Below, piece after piece: positions 27,401-42,400 of a stretch of 64,000 nt of DNA. Both the position numbers and the translations under genes were made by a program. The DNA lies in contig CM041083.1 in the NCBI GenBank assembly GCA_023079485.1, positions 169,405,400 through 169,469,399 of the forward strand, in the 5' to 3' direction. The notes under the pieces were generated by a model that was not told the DNA's origin, did no database searches, and was given only the letters and a program-made list of their open reading frames with translations. Each line of letters begins with the position of its first letter. Position 1 is the stretch's first letter. Source of the stretch: Archilochus colubris. Lineage: Eukaryota; Chordata; Aves; Apodiformes; Trochilidae.

Positions 27401-30400
27401 TTCCACGATATATGCCAAAGAATTCAGGCTTCCTCTGGAAACCTTCTAGGGTTCTTTTGTCAACCCAAGCCCACCTCTAAGGCATTGTGTAAAAATGTGC
27501 TTCTTAAGATGTGGTTCCCTGAGTATGATACCTCGGAGTTAAATGTCAGTACTTCAATATCCCAAAATACCTGTTACAATTTTTTTTGTCGTTTTGGGGT
27601 TGGATTTGTCTAAGTTTTCTTGTATAGGTAGTATATAAATGGTATGATTCTTAATATTCAGTGCATCAAGGCAGGAGGCCAGTTTTTAACGACAGTAAAA
27701 GAACATACACTACACAGAAGGACAGAGATAAGGAGTCTTAAAACATCAGCCTAATTTTAAACTATCTGAAGCTTGATTACGCATCTAGAGACAGCATGCA
27801 GATGATCTTAGTCAAAAATTCCTGCAGAAGAGAGGAAATTCTGAATATGCATCACAAAAAGCTCAGTTACACCAGTAGAGACTTTCTCTAATAAGTGTTT
27901 GAGAGAGCCACACATAAGAGGCAAGGTACTACCAAAGCATCAGCAAACACAGTGTAAAGTATCTAAAGATAAAGGTTATTTTTTTGTTAAGTACTAGCAT
28001 CAAATCTGAGTCTTCTTCATGATACTGGGAACTTAAAGGAGATACAAATGATTACAAAACACAAAAAAGGACCTTAGGTTGGTGGCAGTTGTTTTCACTG
28101 AAAGAATATCAAAACTGGATTTTGACCAAGAATGTGTATATCTCTTTTTCCTTCATCCTAACCATTTCATATGGAAGTTCATGATATTAATAAGAAGATT
28201 AGTTACTGAAACTCTTGCTTCTCTGAGATTTGTGAAGATCTTGTCTCATAGTGGCAATTGCTGCTATCTAAGGATTGAGTAATTATCAAGGAATTATGCA
28301 ATAGCTAGTGAATATAATGATAGGAAAGAACATTATGTATGCTGCAGATAGAATTCTAATTTAAGGATCTTTTGAATACGATTCAATAAAACATTAAAAT
28401 CTGACCTTTCTGTAATTATTTTTTAATATTTCTGGAAGTAACCCAGCAATTTCATATTTAGTATTGCCTTGCATAATATTAGCATTATACTAAAATGTGT
28501 GATGAGCACAGCACTGGAAAATTAAAACTATGAATTTCAGGAATTGGAGTTAGATCTCTACTATGATATAAATGGCTATGCAGCATCAATTAGTATCAGC
28601 ATATTTTGAATACTTTGATATTGATATTTGATATAATTGATATATATATATGATTTATATATATATATATGTTTGATTTTTATATATATGATTGATATAT
28701 ATATGATTGATATTTGATATAATCATAATGATTAAAATATTAAATTCTATCTTGTTGCTGAGATTAAGTCATAAGAAGAAAAGCCCTAAACATTTTGATA
28801 ATAATTTTGCATCTCTTTCCCTGATGATAAAATTGCTACAGATTTTCTCCTTATTTCCTGAGGATTTCGATTTCATTTGTATAATTCTAAGATCCTGGAA
28901 CTTGCAGTAATCAATCAGGGCATCTTCTTTAAAGGCAACGTTACCTGTAAAATTGTGATCCCCAAAGTGACACCTGAATCCAGCATTTCTGACCTTTTAT
29001 TTACACAACTTACTTCATATCCCTGTTTGTGGCACTGCTGCCTTTTGACTCCCAGCTGAATGGTTTGAGATCATTGGTCTCACCTCTGCAAAGAGAAGTA
29101 AATTTCCATTCAATGGGGATTTTACTGATGTCTGGAATTTTACCTGTGGCCAGAAGCAGGGTGAGGGTGACCTACATCATCCCATAATCATGTGGTGTAG
29201 GGCTTGGAGTTGCTTATGAGTTTTGGAGGATAAAGCAGTAAGAAAGAAGAACTGAATAGTTGGAGATAGGAGCAATCTCTTACCTGCAAGGTGAACAAGT
29301 CTTAGCCAGAGTCAGTGTAACAACTGTGGGGTCAGGCCTAGATTTGCCTTTGCTCTTGTGGGAGGAGAGAAAAGTTATTTTTATAGGAAGTCAAAAATAC
29401 AATGGCAGCAACACTTAGATTGAATTACATGTTTGTGGCTATGCCAGAAATATTCTTGTATTTTCTTGCTATTTTCTCCCTCGCTTAAAGGACTTATCCA
29501 AGTAACAAGGTTATTGAAATTATGGGAATGCTGGTATAAGATGGAAGATTACTTACTGAATGGATAAATGAAACTTTTTCTAATGTCCATAGAGATTTTA
29601 TTGTGTGAAGACAGAGAAATAGCTTTTTCCATTGCAAAGATTTTTCATCCTTGATAGACAGAGCATGGTGTAAGTGCGTGAGGAATTTCACATTAAGGGA
29701 TGCAAAAATATTTCTTCCAAGAGTCATGGAACACCTTTGCTGTAGATACTACAGCATGGCTTTCAGCTCTGCAAAAATTGGTGCTAACACTGGGGTAAGA
29801 GGTTTGTGTTAGAGGTGCTTCACAGCTTGGAGTCAATAGCCATGTGTCAAACCTGTTAATGAATTTGTCCTCCCCTCCCAGGTCTGTTGAAGCTTCACGT
29901 GTTAAAAATGGCTGATAACTTTTATCACATTACTTATGTACTGAATGATTTTTTCTCCATTACAGTGTGATGGACAGTACATCCCCCTTCCAAGTCTGCA
30001 GGGCATAGCTGTGCTGAACATTCCCAGCTATGCTGGTGGGACTAATTTCTGGGGTGGAACCAAAGAAGATGATGTGAGTAACAGCAAAGAGAAGTAACCT
30101 TCTGGGCAAAACCAGCAATAAATACCATGAACTGCTCTTCTCATTTAATTTTAATAGCAGTAGCATATAGTTTGGATAGCAACTCTTATTCAGGAAGACT
30201 GTCATATTGTCATATATTTGATTTTTTAACTGAAAATCTTTCCCATGATTTTTCACTGTCTATTGCTTTCTCCCATGTCCATTCCAGCAAAATGTTTATT
30301 ATAAGGCTTAATTATATTTTATGATATGATTTTATGACTTTATGATTTTTTGAAATAGCTCAATAAGAATGTATTTTCAGAAAATAATTTTATGAGCAGA

Positions 30401-33400
30401 GACAGAAATAGTATATCTCTATATTGTTTTACATCTATAAATAGGATTTCTCAATTCATAGATTCCTCTGTTTGCTATTTTCTAACAATAAAAAGGTGGA
30501 CAATTACATTCATTCAGAGTTTATACCTGAATTTTCCTCCTGTTCTTCAAGCAGTTTTGGATTAAAGGGTGCTAATTCAGAAAATAGGAACTAAAGCATT
30601 TAGTGACTGCTAATTTCACAGTAGTAGTAGTCTTTTAAATATAATCTTCAATCAACTTCTAAAATATTTTAAGGTATTTTTTCCCTTCTTCCTCATATCT
30701 CCTGAGAAACATTACACTGCACAAATACCTAAATGCCTTACAACTTGGAGCAGGCTTACTGCTGCCATCCAATTCAGACACAGTGCAACTGACAGATTAC
30801 TGACAGATTGTCCTAATTCTGCATGTCCTGATTTAGTGTCTGCAAGGTCTGAATTACCTAAAACTGTAGTTGCAAATTAGCTTGTGATTTTAATGAAGAC
30901 AATCCAGGAATTTTGCCAAAATGCTTTTGGTATCTTGTGAGTTATTATCCTTTATTATATATATATATATATATACACATATATATATACAAACATGTAT
31001 ATAAAAGTCACAAAATTATGTAAACATATTTCAGTGTCCTTTTCTTTCTTTTGGTATGTGTCAGAGGATAGCAGTTAAGTTTATATTTGACTGTGGACAT
31101 CTGAAGTCTGTATATACTCCATGTTCATTTTCCCAACTTGAAAGCATCTCTAACATCTGCTTAGCTCCTGTTCAGTTTATTTTTCTCTCTGGGCTGAAGG
31201 GGAAGATCTATCCTAGATGTCAGACTATCATATACCAAATGTGTTTGTCTTGGAGCAGTTTTACTGATATTCTTAAGCTTCTGGTGATCAGATGTGCCAG
31301 GAAAGTGACATGTTGGTTCTGGACAGAGTTAGGAGCATAATTCACTGCTTTAATCCAGTCTTGACTGATTGTCAGAGGTGGTGGTGGGGTCCGAAGTGCT
31401 GCTTGGTCTGAATAGCTGGACAAAAGAAAAATGCTGCCTTGAGAGCCATGACTATTCCTGAAACACATTGGACTGGATTGTGGATTTCCCATTATCTTGG
31501 TAAAATGGATGCACAAAAGAAATGAAATTATGACTACTTTTTCTTCACCCATGAAGGAAAAACCTTGTAGATATATCAGCTATGTTTATTAAGGCTGGAT
31601 GAAGGACTCTCTAAACTTTTTATCTCGGAATAACAGAATCATCATCTTTGCTCTTTTCAAAACATTCACATCCCCATGTGAAAAATGCCAAAATCCCCAT
31701 GGAAATTGGAAAAATTCAGCTGGAGAAACCTTTTGCTTCAAAACAGGCTAGACCCAGTAAAATTTCACTTTCATTCTTTGACACTTATCTGCTCAATACC
31801 TACCTGTGTAAGCTGGGATGCTCCAAAGGGAAGTGCTATCTGGATGTGGCAGTGAACCATATAAACTGTGCTGCGCTGCCCTTTCCCTGAGAAGCCCTCT
31901 CCAGCCACATGGCCAAAGCCACTGCTCACTTCAGTGGGGTGAAGGCTTCTGACCAAAGTCCTTCATCCTTTTCCTCATTCTCTCTCCCTGAGCCATTGGT
32001 GGATTACACAGTCCTGGATCTTCACCCTCTTACTCTTAAGCTCTGCCAGGACCTAACTAGTTGTGGCTTTTAAGCTCCTTTCGGGGATTTTCCAGTCAGG
32101 TCTTGGGGCTGATGCAGCTTACTCTTCCTAAGGTGCCAACTAAGGCAGAATACATCAGAGAGATGATTTCTCTACCCATTATACTCCCACTGGACTGATT
32201 TCTTCTGATTATTTTTCTGCCTCTTTGCTCCCTATTGCATATCAGGATGAAACACTGAAGCTCTAGATGACCCTGGTATGGGTTAGAGTACCTGGTATGG
32301 TACCTCCTGCCAGACCCAGTTGAACTCCAGCCAAAGACTTGTCTTGTGGCATGGCTGAGTACTCCTGGAGGACACCAGATGGCAATGGTGCATGCAGGAC
32401 TTTCTAGGCTTGGTTTAAGCTCATGGAAATCCAGTGTCATGGCTGGATACTGGGAAGCTTGTTCTGTATGGATGTGGTTTTATAGTGGATAATTGTATGC
32501 AGTGCAAACAAGATCCTCTTTGGTATGAAAGCAGTGTTTAACAGCTGAGCATGGACTCAGATGTTGTTTTCCTGAGAATTCAGAATAGAAGATAAGCACT
32601 TCTGAGAAAAAAGGCACCACAACTCCTCTTAACTTCAAGAACCTCTTAGACACAGAGTACATTAACCAAGCAGAGATTGGAATTGGCTTTTCATCTTGCT
32701 GTGGAAAACACTTCTTAGTCTGCATGCTGAAACATGCCAGCGTTCTTATATAAGGATTATGCCTCGTCATTCAGATCTTTGAAATGCTGTTAGCATTGCT
32801 GTTAAAAGAATATTTGCCTGCCATCTACAGTATCTCACTTTTATGACTTTTGAGAGACAGTGTGGCTGCAGGACAGCTGGAGAGAGATAGGGCAAGGGGA
32901 AATGGATTTAAACTGAAGGAGAGTAAGTTTAGACTGAATTTTAGGAAGATGTTCTTTAGTATGAGGATAATGAGACTCTAGAACAGATTGCCTAGAGAAG
33001 TTGTGGGTGCCCCCTCTGTGGAAGTGTTAGGGGCCAGGTTGGATGAGGCCATGAGCAATCTTAAACGGAAGGCATCACTGTCCATGGTGTGGAGTTTGGA
33101 GTAGATGATCTTTAAGGTCCCTTCTAACCTAAGCGATTCTGTGATTCTCTGAAGTCTTGAAAATGGATCTGTGTTTCACTGGACATGCAGTCTAAGCACC
33201 AAGATTTACCATAAAAACCCAGAATATTTTCTTTTCTTTTCAGATATTCGGGGCTCCATCCTTCGATGATAAAATCTTAGAAGTTGTTGCTGTATTTGGC
33301 AGCATGCAGATGGCAGTTTCAAGGGTCATCAAACTGCAGCACCACAGGATAGCTCAGGTTTGTTTCTTCCTTGAGAGCATGCAACATGGCAGGCAGCAGT

Positions 33401-36400
33401 TTGGGATGCTGGCAGGCAGTGGTACTCTTGATGACCACCACCCTATACATTAGTAAAGCTCTGACATGGTTTGAATTTTAACGGGTAACAAATTGTCTTC
33501 AGTGATGGATGAAGTATAAAAATGCTTTGTCCTTGAGACGGTCCTGGAGGGAAGCCACAGCTCCTAGTAATCAACATATTTCAGGTGGCCTGTCAGCTTC
33601 ATTAGTATTTATTGCTCAGTAAAAGAAAATGTTTGTTCTTTTCCAGTGTCGGTCAGTAAAGATCACCATACTTGGTGATGAAGGGGTCCCCGTGCAAGTC
33701 GATGGAGAGGCATGGATCCAGCCCCCAGGAGTGATTAAGATCATACATAAAAACAGAGCTCAGATGTTAACACGAGACAGAGTATGTTGCAGAAAGTGTG
33801 TTATGAGATTGCTTGAGTGACATTCATTTCTGTAATGATTTGGTTCAGTTTTAACGTCAACAAAACAGGGCACACAAAAACGTTTCAGAACTATTTATAT
33901 AACTTTGATAATTACTTGTGTAATTTCTGTAACAAGCTGGGTAGAGAATTGTTCTTTTAAATGTTACACAGCTTTTGCACAGCTTTTACCCATTTTCTTA
34001 GTACTATTCCTGCATTCTTATTAATATATAGTGAAAAGGAGAACAGTCAAAATTCTATATTTTCTTTCTGTCTTTCTTTCTCTCCGTCTTTGCACTTCAT
34101 GGCATTTATACTCTATATTATTAAATCTGTTATTTTTCCCCCACTATTTTTTAGGTTTCAATCCAACATTAGTTTCAGATTTGGATCCTGCAATCCACAC
34201 AAAATGTGCTTGCATTAGCACAGTCTTTGTGTTCTTACTGCTTTGGAAGAAATTATTGAGGATAACAGGGAGGAGACAGAGGGCTTTCAGAAGTGACTTG
34301 TTCTCCATACTAAGTTTAAAAAACTTAAATGTAGTTTTATTATTTATACAGCATGTATTATGTAAAAGTAAAATGCAATTAAAAGTTGATTACTTGTTCA
34401 ACCAATTTTAAATATAATTATATAAATTAAATTCTATGTAAAATTGAATTTTAAAACAAGTAAGAGCACTGCAAGTGCTGTGAACTCAATGTATAATTTA
34501 TTTTGATTAGGCTTTTGAAAACACCCTGAAGTCTTGGGAAGACAAACAGAAGTATGACTCCTGTAAACCTGTTATTCGATCTCCCTTGTACCCTCAGCAT
34601 GCTGTTGAGTTGGCTACAGAAGAAGAAGTTGCACAGATTCAGCTGTGCTCACAGGCTGCAGAAGAACTTATTACCAGGTACAGTGAAATTAATAAGTTTC
34701 TATTGGCAATCTAGACCCCAAGACTGGATTATTCATGTGTACATAGACTTAGCAGTGTATATTTTCCATGGTTTTTTTAATCAATGTTTAGTTGACACTC
34801 TACCCATAATTTTATTTTATTTTTTAAACTTAATTTCATTTTTAAGGTTCAACTTGTATTTGTATGTTTTTCTTCTGTATTTCTGTAATTTTATTTTTGT
34901 ATGTTTATATTTTTTTTTCTGAAAAATGACTTTCTGGAGGAGCAGTGGGAATAGAAAACTGGAAGGCTTCTCTGCAGAGAGAATTTTGATTGAAACTTCT
35001 TGTTTTATGCAAAAGCAAAAATATTTGTTGAAAAGCTCCTTACAAGTCATCTCTAGAAGTCAGTGTGGATGTATCCATATGACCTTAACTTCTTTTGACT
35101 TTATTTTTTCTCAAATCCTTGTTACTCACACTTTGAAAAAGATGAGTGCTTTTCAATAAACCTATAAGTTTTCTTAAAATACTGTACAAGTAAACAGTAA
35201 GCACACCAACATTCAAAGAGCCCAGATTGCCAGATAACATCTTTATATTTTTATGTGTTCATCCACTCATTCACTGTCACTGCAACTTTCTTTTTCATTC
35301 CTAATTTTTAAAATCCTCATCTTCGTGCCCCTGGACACTTCAGAAATTTGTATGAGTTGAGATGATAGTGATCTGATGGTATAAAAATCATGCCACAGCT
35401 TTGTTTATTTTCCAAAAAACACTTTCTTTCTGATATGCAAGTATTTAAATAAAGAAGACACTTCCATTTTTGCAGAAAAAAATACTTCATTTTTTTTAAG
35501 AAAAACATTTTTTGAAAAAAATCAGAACATTTTATAAAGCTGCTCTTCAGTCCATCCTTATAACAATTCATCTTAAGCACCAATATAAATTATTGGATCA
35601 TGTGTTGAGTGACACTGATAATATAAGTAAGGAACAGAAGAACTACATATCCTTTTTTTACTATACTGGCTACTTAAGTAGATGTAGAAGAATAATCTAA
35701 CTTAAAAAAGTGAAGACACCAAGACACTAAGAAAACATTACAGTTCTAGAGATGGTCCTGAAGTTTTAGTTACTGTTGGACCTCCCATAATCTCAAATGA
35801 ACACAACCAATTTTCATGTCACATCTGAAGGATATGCCTTGTGTATGATATGCCAAGTGTAATGGTTTTTAAGGTAACTTTTTAATGTACTAGGGTTTTC
35901 CTCTGTAGTTGGTTTGAATTAATAGCCCAAACCATTCCTGGCTCAATTTTTGCATAGCATTTGTGTTCTAAAACAAACATGTCTCAGTACTGCAGAGCAG
36001 AATAAATGATCTGTGTTATGGATATAATTTATGAGGTGCTGAATTGCTTGAACAGATACTTGTATTTCAACTTTTGCTATAAAGGACTATTTTTTTAAGT
36101 GTTTTGTGAAACATATCAGTATATTTTCTTATCTAATAATATTCTGTACTCTCATCTGAAGGAGGTAAGAAATATTTTTCTCTTTTTTCCTATATTTTTG
36201 TAGAATCTGTGAAGCAGCAAAAATACATGGCCTCTTGGAGCAGGAGCTTGCTCATGCTGTTAATGCATGTTCACATGCATTAAATAAAGCCAACCCAAGG
36301 TTTCCTGAGGTAAGGGAAGGACAGAGATTTATGTCTGAGTACATAGATTATAATACCTGTGTGCATAAGTTTGTGACATGGGACCTGCATTGTCCTCTCT

Positions 36401-39400
36401 GTCCAAAACGAGTTGGATGGTAATTCTTGAAGCTTTTGATAGATACATGTACACATGCTTAGTTTTAAATGCAATTGATTAACAGATGAATGGATGCTGT
36501 ATCTTCTCCCCATTTTTGCCACTTTCCCTAAGGTGGAAGTAAAGGGAACTTCTGGTTCTAAAGGTGCTACTCTTGTGTAGCAGCAGGGAGTCTCAGCCCT
36601 TCACATGCATAGGAAAACACCTCATAGCTTATGATTTTGGAAGAGATTGTGCTCAATGATTCTGAAATTCATTTAATAATATGAGGAATGGGAGTTAGAA
36701 GAACTGGTTTTTGAGAGAAGAATATTAAAGAAAGAGGACAGTGCCCTCCTGCTGTTGCTATGATATCTGAGAAGGCAAAAGGCCCAGTTTCTGCATTCAT
36801 CAGCATCTTCCCCAGCTGATAATCTCTTCTGTGAATGCTGGACATTAGAAAGGGGCATTTATGGCACTTGAAATGCAGACCTTCTGGGTGACAGGGAGTT
36901 TGGATTAGGGGCATGGTGAGAGTATGTCTGTAGCCTTTTGGATGCAGTCAAGAATTTGCTTCGTTTGCAGTGGTGGTGACAGCCAGGGGTGCTCAGCCTG
37001 AAGTGATGCAGCAGTGCTTACCAAGTCAAGTGAGGTGGTGTATTCATGTGGCTCTGAATATGAATAAATCAAACTTGTGTCAGCAGACATTAAAAAAATA
37101 GGCAAAGTAAGCTCAAATCTACTTGCACACAACTGTGTAGGCATCTCTCCAGGCACAGTGTGGAGTCTGAACAAATGCTGATACTACACACAGCTCAATT
37201 CTTACGGATGCATTCACAAAAATTTTCATGCTCAGTTGTTATCCAAGTGCTATACAGAGAGTGCAAAGAAGGTGAGGGCAAATGGGTAGCCTGGCTTCTC
37301 TCTTCCCACTAGACAAGCTGGATTTTTTTGAAAGATTGGACCTTGGAAAGATTGATTAGGTAGATTGTCTGTATCTAACCTAATTTTACATATGATAAAT
37401 ATATTGGTTAACTTCTGCCTCTTAAAATATGGCTAGCAGCTTACTTCTGCTGAGGCTGAGGGGAACAGCTGTAGTTAAATGAGGACCAAACTTTTCTGCT
37501 AGCCTTTGTCATCCATAAAAATTGTAAATTCATCTCACAGATGGCTGTTCATGTGATTGTCTAAGGTCATATTAAATGAAGTTGGGAAAAAGACAGTAAA
37601 GAGACACTACAGTTTTGTTTCCTCTTCTCAGTGCTGAAGAACTTGTCAGTGCAGACCTATATTGATGTATTTCTCCTAGGAAAAGACACTTAAGATCTGT
37701 GCTGTAAGCCCAAAGTACTTATTGTCAGTCTGACTTGCATCACTCTAAATAATTTTTGTGCTTCTTATTCCCCAGAGCCTCACCAGAAACACTGCCATGG
37801 AGATAGCTGTCAACGTGAAGGCCCTACATAATGAAACTGAATCTCTGCTGGTTGGAAGGGTTCCTTTGGTAAGGCCACAAAATACAGGATTTCTTACCCT
37901 CATTCAGGTTATCTGTGATTTGTTCTTTGCTGGTTTTTTTAAATGAGTGCAGGATTTATGACATACCACAAGAAGCTCTGTAAGGCAAATTGGAGGACAT
38001 TACACAGCAGTTGTGGTTTGGCTTGCCTGCCTTCTCTCTTCTTCCTCAGGGGTGCAACCCAGACAACATAGTATTCAGACCAGGTTTTTAAGGTAAACTG
38101 GTACCTCCCTGGGGTTCTGTAAAGTGTTGATACCACCAAATGCAAACTGGTATTACCAGGTAACTTTTGCTTTATGAAGAGTCAGGCAGGCAGTGAGTTA
38201 TGACAGTGACTGACAGCTGGGTCACTGACACCAGCAGTGTCAGTTGTCTCTGCTTTTGTGGTTGGGACCATCCTAAATGTAGTTTCAGGGTGGTCTGATG
38301 TATTTCTGAAGGAAAATCTAATTTTGGAAGGTTATTTGTTTTCCTCATCTCTTTATACTCACCTTGAAGTAGTCATCTGTTTGTGTGTAGTAAGAACATA
38401 TCTAGGTTTTAATGTTATATCTTAATAAAACTAAAAATACTGTTTGTTTCTGGCCTTTTTGTAAACAGCAGTTAGAAGCTCCCCATGAAGAACTGTTGCC
38501 TGATGCTTTGCACAGCGTGGAAATAGAGTTGAGAAAACTTGCTGAGATTCCTTGGCTTTATTATGTTTTTCAGCCAAATGATGATGAGGTGAGTTTGATT
38601 TGAATACTTCTGGTTTCTAATTGAACTTAATTTTCTTTTGATAGGGAAGAATAGGTTAGGCTCCCTCATGGTCTGTAGAGGTTGTTAGAATAGTGGTGCT
38701 GTATGCTGTGAACAGGCTTTTAAGTTTAGGGCTTTATTATGTGTTTTGTTCCCTTTTCTGTCAGTAAAAGCTTTTAATTGTTATTTAATAAATGAAACAA
38801 GTATAGAGTTAAATCCTGACATTATTCTCTACAGAGGTAAAATTTGGTCTCAGTTTTTGAGGTGAACTATGAATGATCCTCTTACACATTTAACTTCACT
38901 GTTATTTCCTGTTAATTAAAGTTAACTCTGTCTCTTTTTCATGCAGGATCCTCCTCTAGATTATGCTAAAAGAAACAACAGAAGTACAGTGTTTCGCATA
39001 GTGCCAAAGTTTAAAAAAGAAAAAGTTCAGAAGCATAAGACCAGCCCTCAGCCTGGTATGTGTTTTGAAATTACAAGAAAAATAGTAGCATTTGGGGAAA
39101 TTGTGATTTCATGGGGTTTGGTTTTTTTTTGTAAGAGATGACATGACACATTCAACAGTAAAGTGAAAGTGAAAAGCAACTGAGCTAACTGGCATCCTCA
39201 TTAGGATGAAGATTTATTTCAATGCACTGAGAAAGCATTCAGTGGGGCCCCATGATTTCCAATTGAACCAAAGAACTACTGTGAAAATGCTTAGTTTTAC
39301 CATGGACTAGGACCTGTGTCTCTCCTGTTGGTTACATGTGATTGACTCATACCAATACAAGCTGTAGGTAAACACATTATTTTCCTATGAAGATCCAGTT

Positions 39401-42400
39401 CAGGTGTTTCAGGTTAGTTTTAGAGGATGCACAATAGCTTCTGTGACACTGGTTTAATTAACCAGTCATTCTTAAATTTCAGATGGGATTTAAGGTCAGC
39501 GAGTGAGAAAAATCTACCAAAAAATCATGCTAGTCAATATTGATTTTTTTAATTAGAAGCCGAACAAACTCCACTCTCCTCTCTTCCCACTGTTACCCAT
39601 GAACTTAATTCCTTAAGATTATGTCCAGGAGTTTTTATCAGTGATCAGATGGTCCTAAACCTATTTCTACATCTTTATCTTTTTGATAGACAGTTGGTCA
39701 TAACCTGCAAAATCTTGCAGTTGTTGATCAGATTTTAAATTTCAGATTAGACTTCTGATTTCACTTTGATGTAAAACTGATGAGTTTTGAATGAAGTTGC
39801 AAGATTATAGCAATAAAGTAGCATAACTATTTTTTGTTTTCAATAAATGTGGTCTTCTTAGGACTAATGTGGGCAACTAACCTTAGAGAACAATGTTTTA
39901 CAGAGAGCTTCTTAATGGCCTGTGTAACATAGTAGCTTAAAGAATACCTGTTGCATTAATTAAGAATACTAGAATCTGTTAATTAAAACTGAACTTGCTT
40001 GCTGCCATTGCTATATCTGTGGTATGGTTGATATTTTAATTTTACATGTTAATTAGTTTTTGAAGGCTTCTGCTCTCCCTGGATGACTACTAATAAATTA
40101 ATGGTATAAAGCAGAACAACATTAGACTTGGCGTCACTGATCCTAAGATGGCTTAATGTGAATTTGCTGGGACATGAGGTTTTTAAAGGCTTTACTGCAG
40201 AAAGTGGAGTAAAGCTGAAAGCATGGCTGCAAAGCAAAGAACCCCAACTTTGTTTAGATACGTTCTCATATTAACTGCTAACCTGTAACCTGCATGTAAA
40301 AAGGAAATTGTCAGTTTTTGTGGAAATGACACCTCTAACCTTTCCCTTTGCTAGCACGGCAATTCTACTCTGTTTTCCACTCTACTTTGGCCTAATCTTT
40401 GCTTGTGATGCATTTGAGCATGTAGAAATTAAGGGGGTTTTGCTCTTAACTTTGGTAGTTCAAAAATGGGGCACAGATGAAGTTGCTGCTTGGCTGGATC
40501 TGCTCAGTTTGGGAGAGTACAAAGAAATCTTCATCAGCCATGACATCCGAGGCTCTGAGCTTTTACATCTGGAAAGGCGAGATCTTAAGGTATTTCCTTT
40601 GTGCTACTTTTCTGCTATTGACCATTTTCTTTTGACAAAACCACAACGAACTTTTCTTCTTTCCCTGCACTTGTTATGTGCTTGTAGCTTGGCTTTCACG
40701 GTGCAAATATGCAATAAACTAATACACGCTGTTCTTTGGCCTGAGTTTCTGAAGTGCTGACTGGTACCTGCATCCAAGAATAACTGTGTTATGGGAAATT
40801 TCCTTTTTTTTTTTGCACTCTATATAGAATGATAGCATTACAGTTTGTGTTAGAAGGCATAGGAGGCTTGATATCTTACTGACATCAGTGTAATATAATG
40901 TTACCGTCAAGGGCTCACCCTTTCTATTAAACAGGTTCAGTGCAGACCACTTGAAGGTGGTCATGATAGTTTTAATCTACTGCAGGAACCTGCTTCAGGT
41001 GATTTATTATATATATGCTGGATATAGTGAGTGTGAGAGAGAGAAGCAGCTTGACAAATTGCTGCACAGGACTTGGCATGGTGTTGGTGTTGGTGTTGTA
41101 TCAAAACAGACTTTCACAATAGATTTTCTCATCCCTGAGAAACCTCTGCCTGATTCTGGCTGTATGGATTTTAAAGAGGTCTTTCTTTTGACTCCAGAAT
41201 TGTAAAACTGTCTTCATCTGAGGTTAGATTGCTACTTTTTGCAGTGAAAAATGTTACCTAGCAGTCTGTGGCTGTTATTTGAGCTTGCTGGTCTTTTTCA
41301 AGAATTACTTAAGTGCATCCATTATATGTAATAGAGGCTGTATCTTTGGGGATTCATTACATTACTTTTTCCAGGAACTCTTTGGTAATGAGTTCTTGAT
41401 AATGTGTTTTGCAACTGCTTTTAGCACATGAGAGGAAATAGAATATTGTATAAATTGCAAACGTTTGCCTTTAGAGTGAAAGTCATTGCTCTAACCACAG
41501 TGCAGTGGTCTCCAGATAGAGGCAGTACTTTGATAAAAATGTGACATTTTTGGTGAAGTTTCTTCTGTAGCATGAAATCCTATCATGGTAAGGTAGTGCT
41601 TGCATTGTCTGACTGTTACAGTAGAATGCAGCTGCTGAAGAGAGCTGTATTTGAGAAGATCTGTTTGGCTGTCACATATTATTTTACTCTTTGGTATCAG
41701 AGGATCTAAGCTTCTTTCCATGGAAGTTAAATTCCTTTCTTCCAGGATAGTTCCTGATATGCAGGGATAGTTTCAGGACAGGCCCTCCTTAAAAAAATGT
41801 AGAAATAAAAAACTGTTTGAGCAATCCACCAACAATGTTTCAGTGATGGAAGCTGCAAGTCCTTCTCCTGATTGGGCATGGAACTGGGGAAATCAGCATC
41901 ACACAGTGCTAAAATGTTAAGGAATCCTAAAAAAAAAATGTAGCCATCAAATTTATTGGAATAAGTGCTTATAGGTGAGATCAGTCTTAAACTAGACATG
42001 GTTTCTGGCCATGCCTCACTACTGACAGGTATCAATTTGACTGCATGGCCAGAAGACTGGCTTTTCAACTGAGTAAATTATCTGCAGCAGGGTAATCATC
42101 AACCTGTTTGTCCCTGTTGCTAAGACTCCTGCTGATTCAGCATTAAAAAACCCCCAAACACTACTATGTCCCCTGCTCTGAAATCTCTAAAAGCTTGCCT
42201 TAGAGCCTACAGAGAGACAGCCTTTTCTGTCCCCTCTGTCTAGTGCTGTCTGGAAGCACACAGGAGGTTTTATATTCCTCAGCATCGCTGGACAAGGAGT
42301 TGCTCTGCAGAAGTTGCCAAGGTTATATCCCATGCTAGCAGAAGTCTTGCTCTAGAATATCACCCCATCTGTTCCCTGGCAGATGCTGGCACTGCCAAAG

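Noticed and set aside
40308..40760. 150-residue open frame spanning the SAM exon
   Set aside because: Only 40459-40589 is exon. The flanks are intron in the same open frame by chance, with good acceptor and donor at the exon edges.
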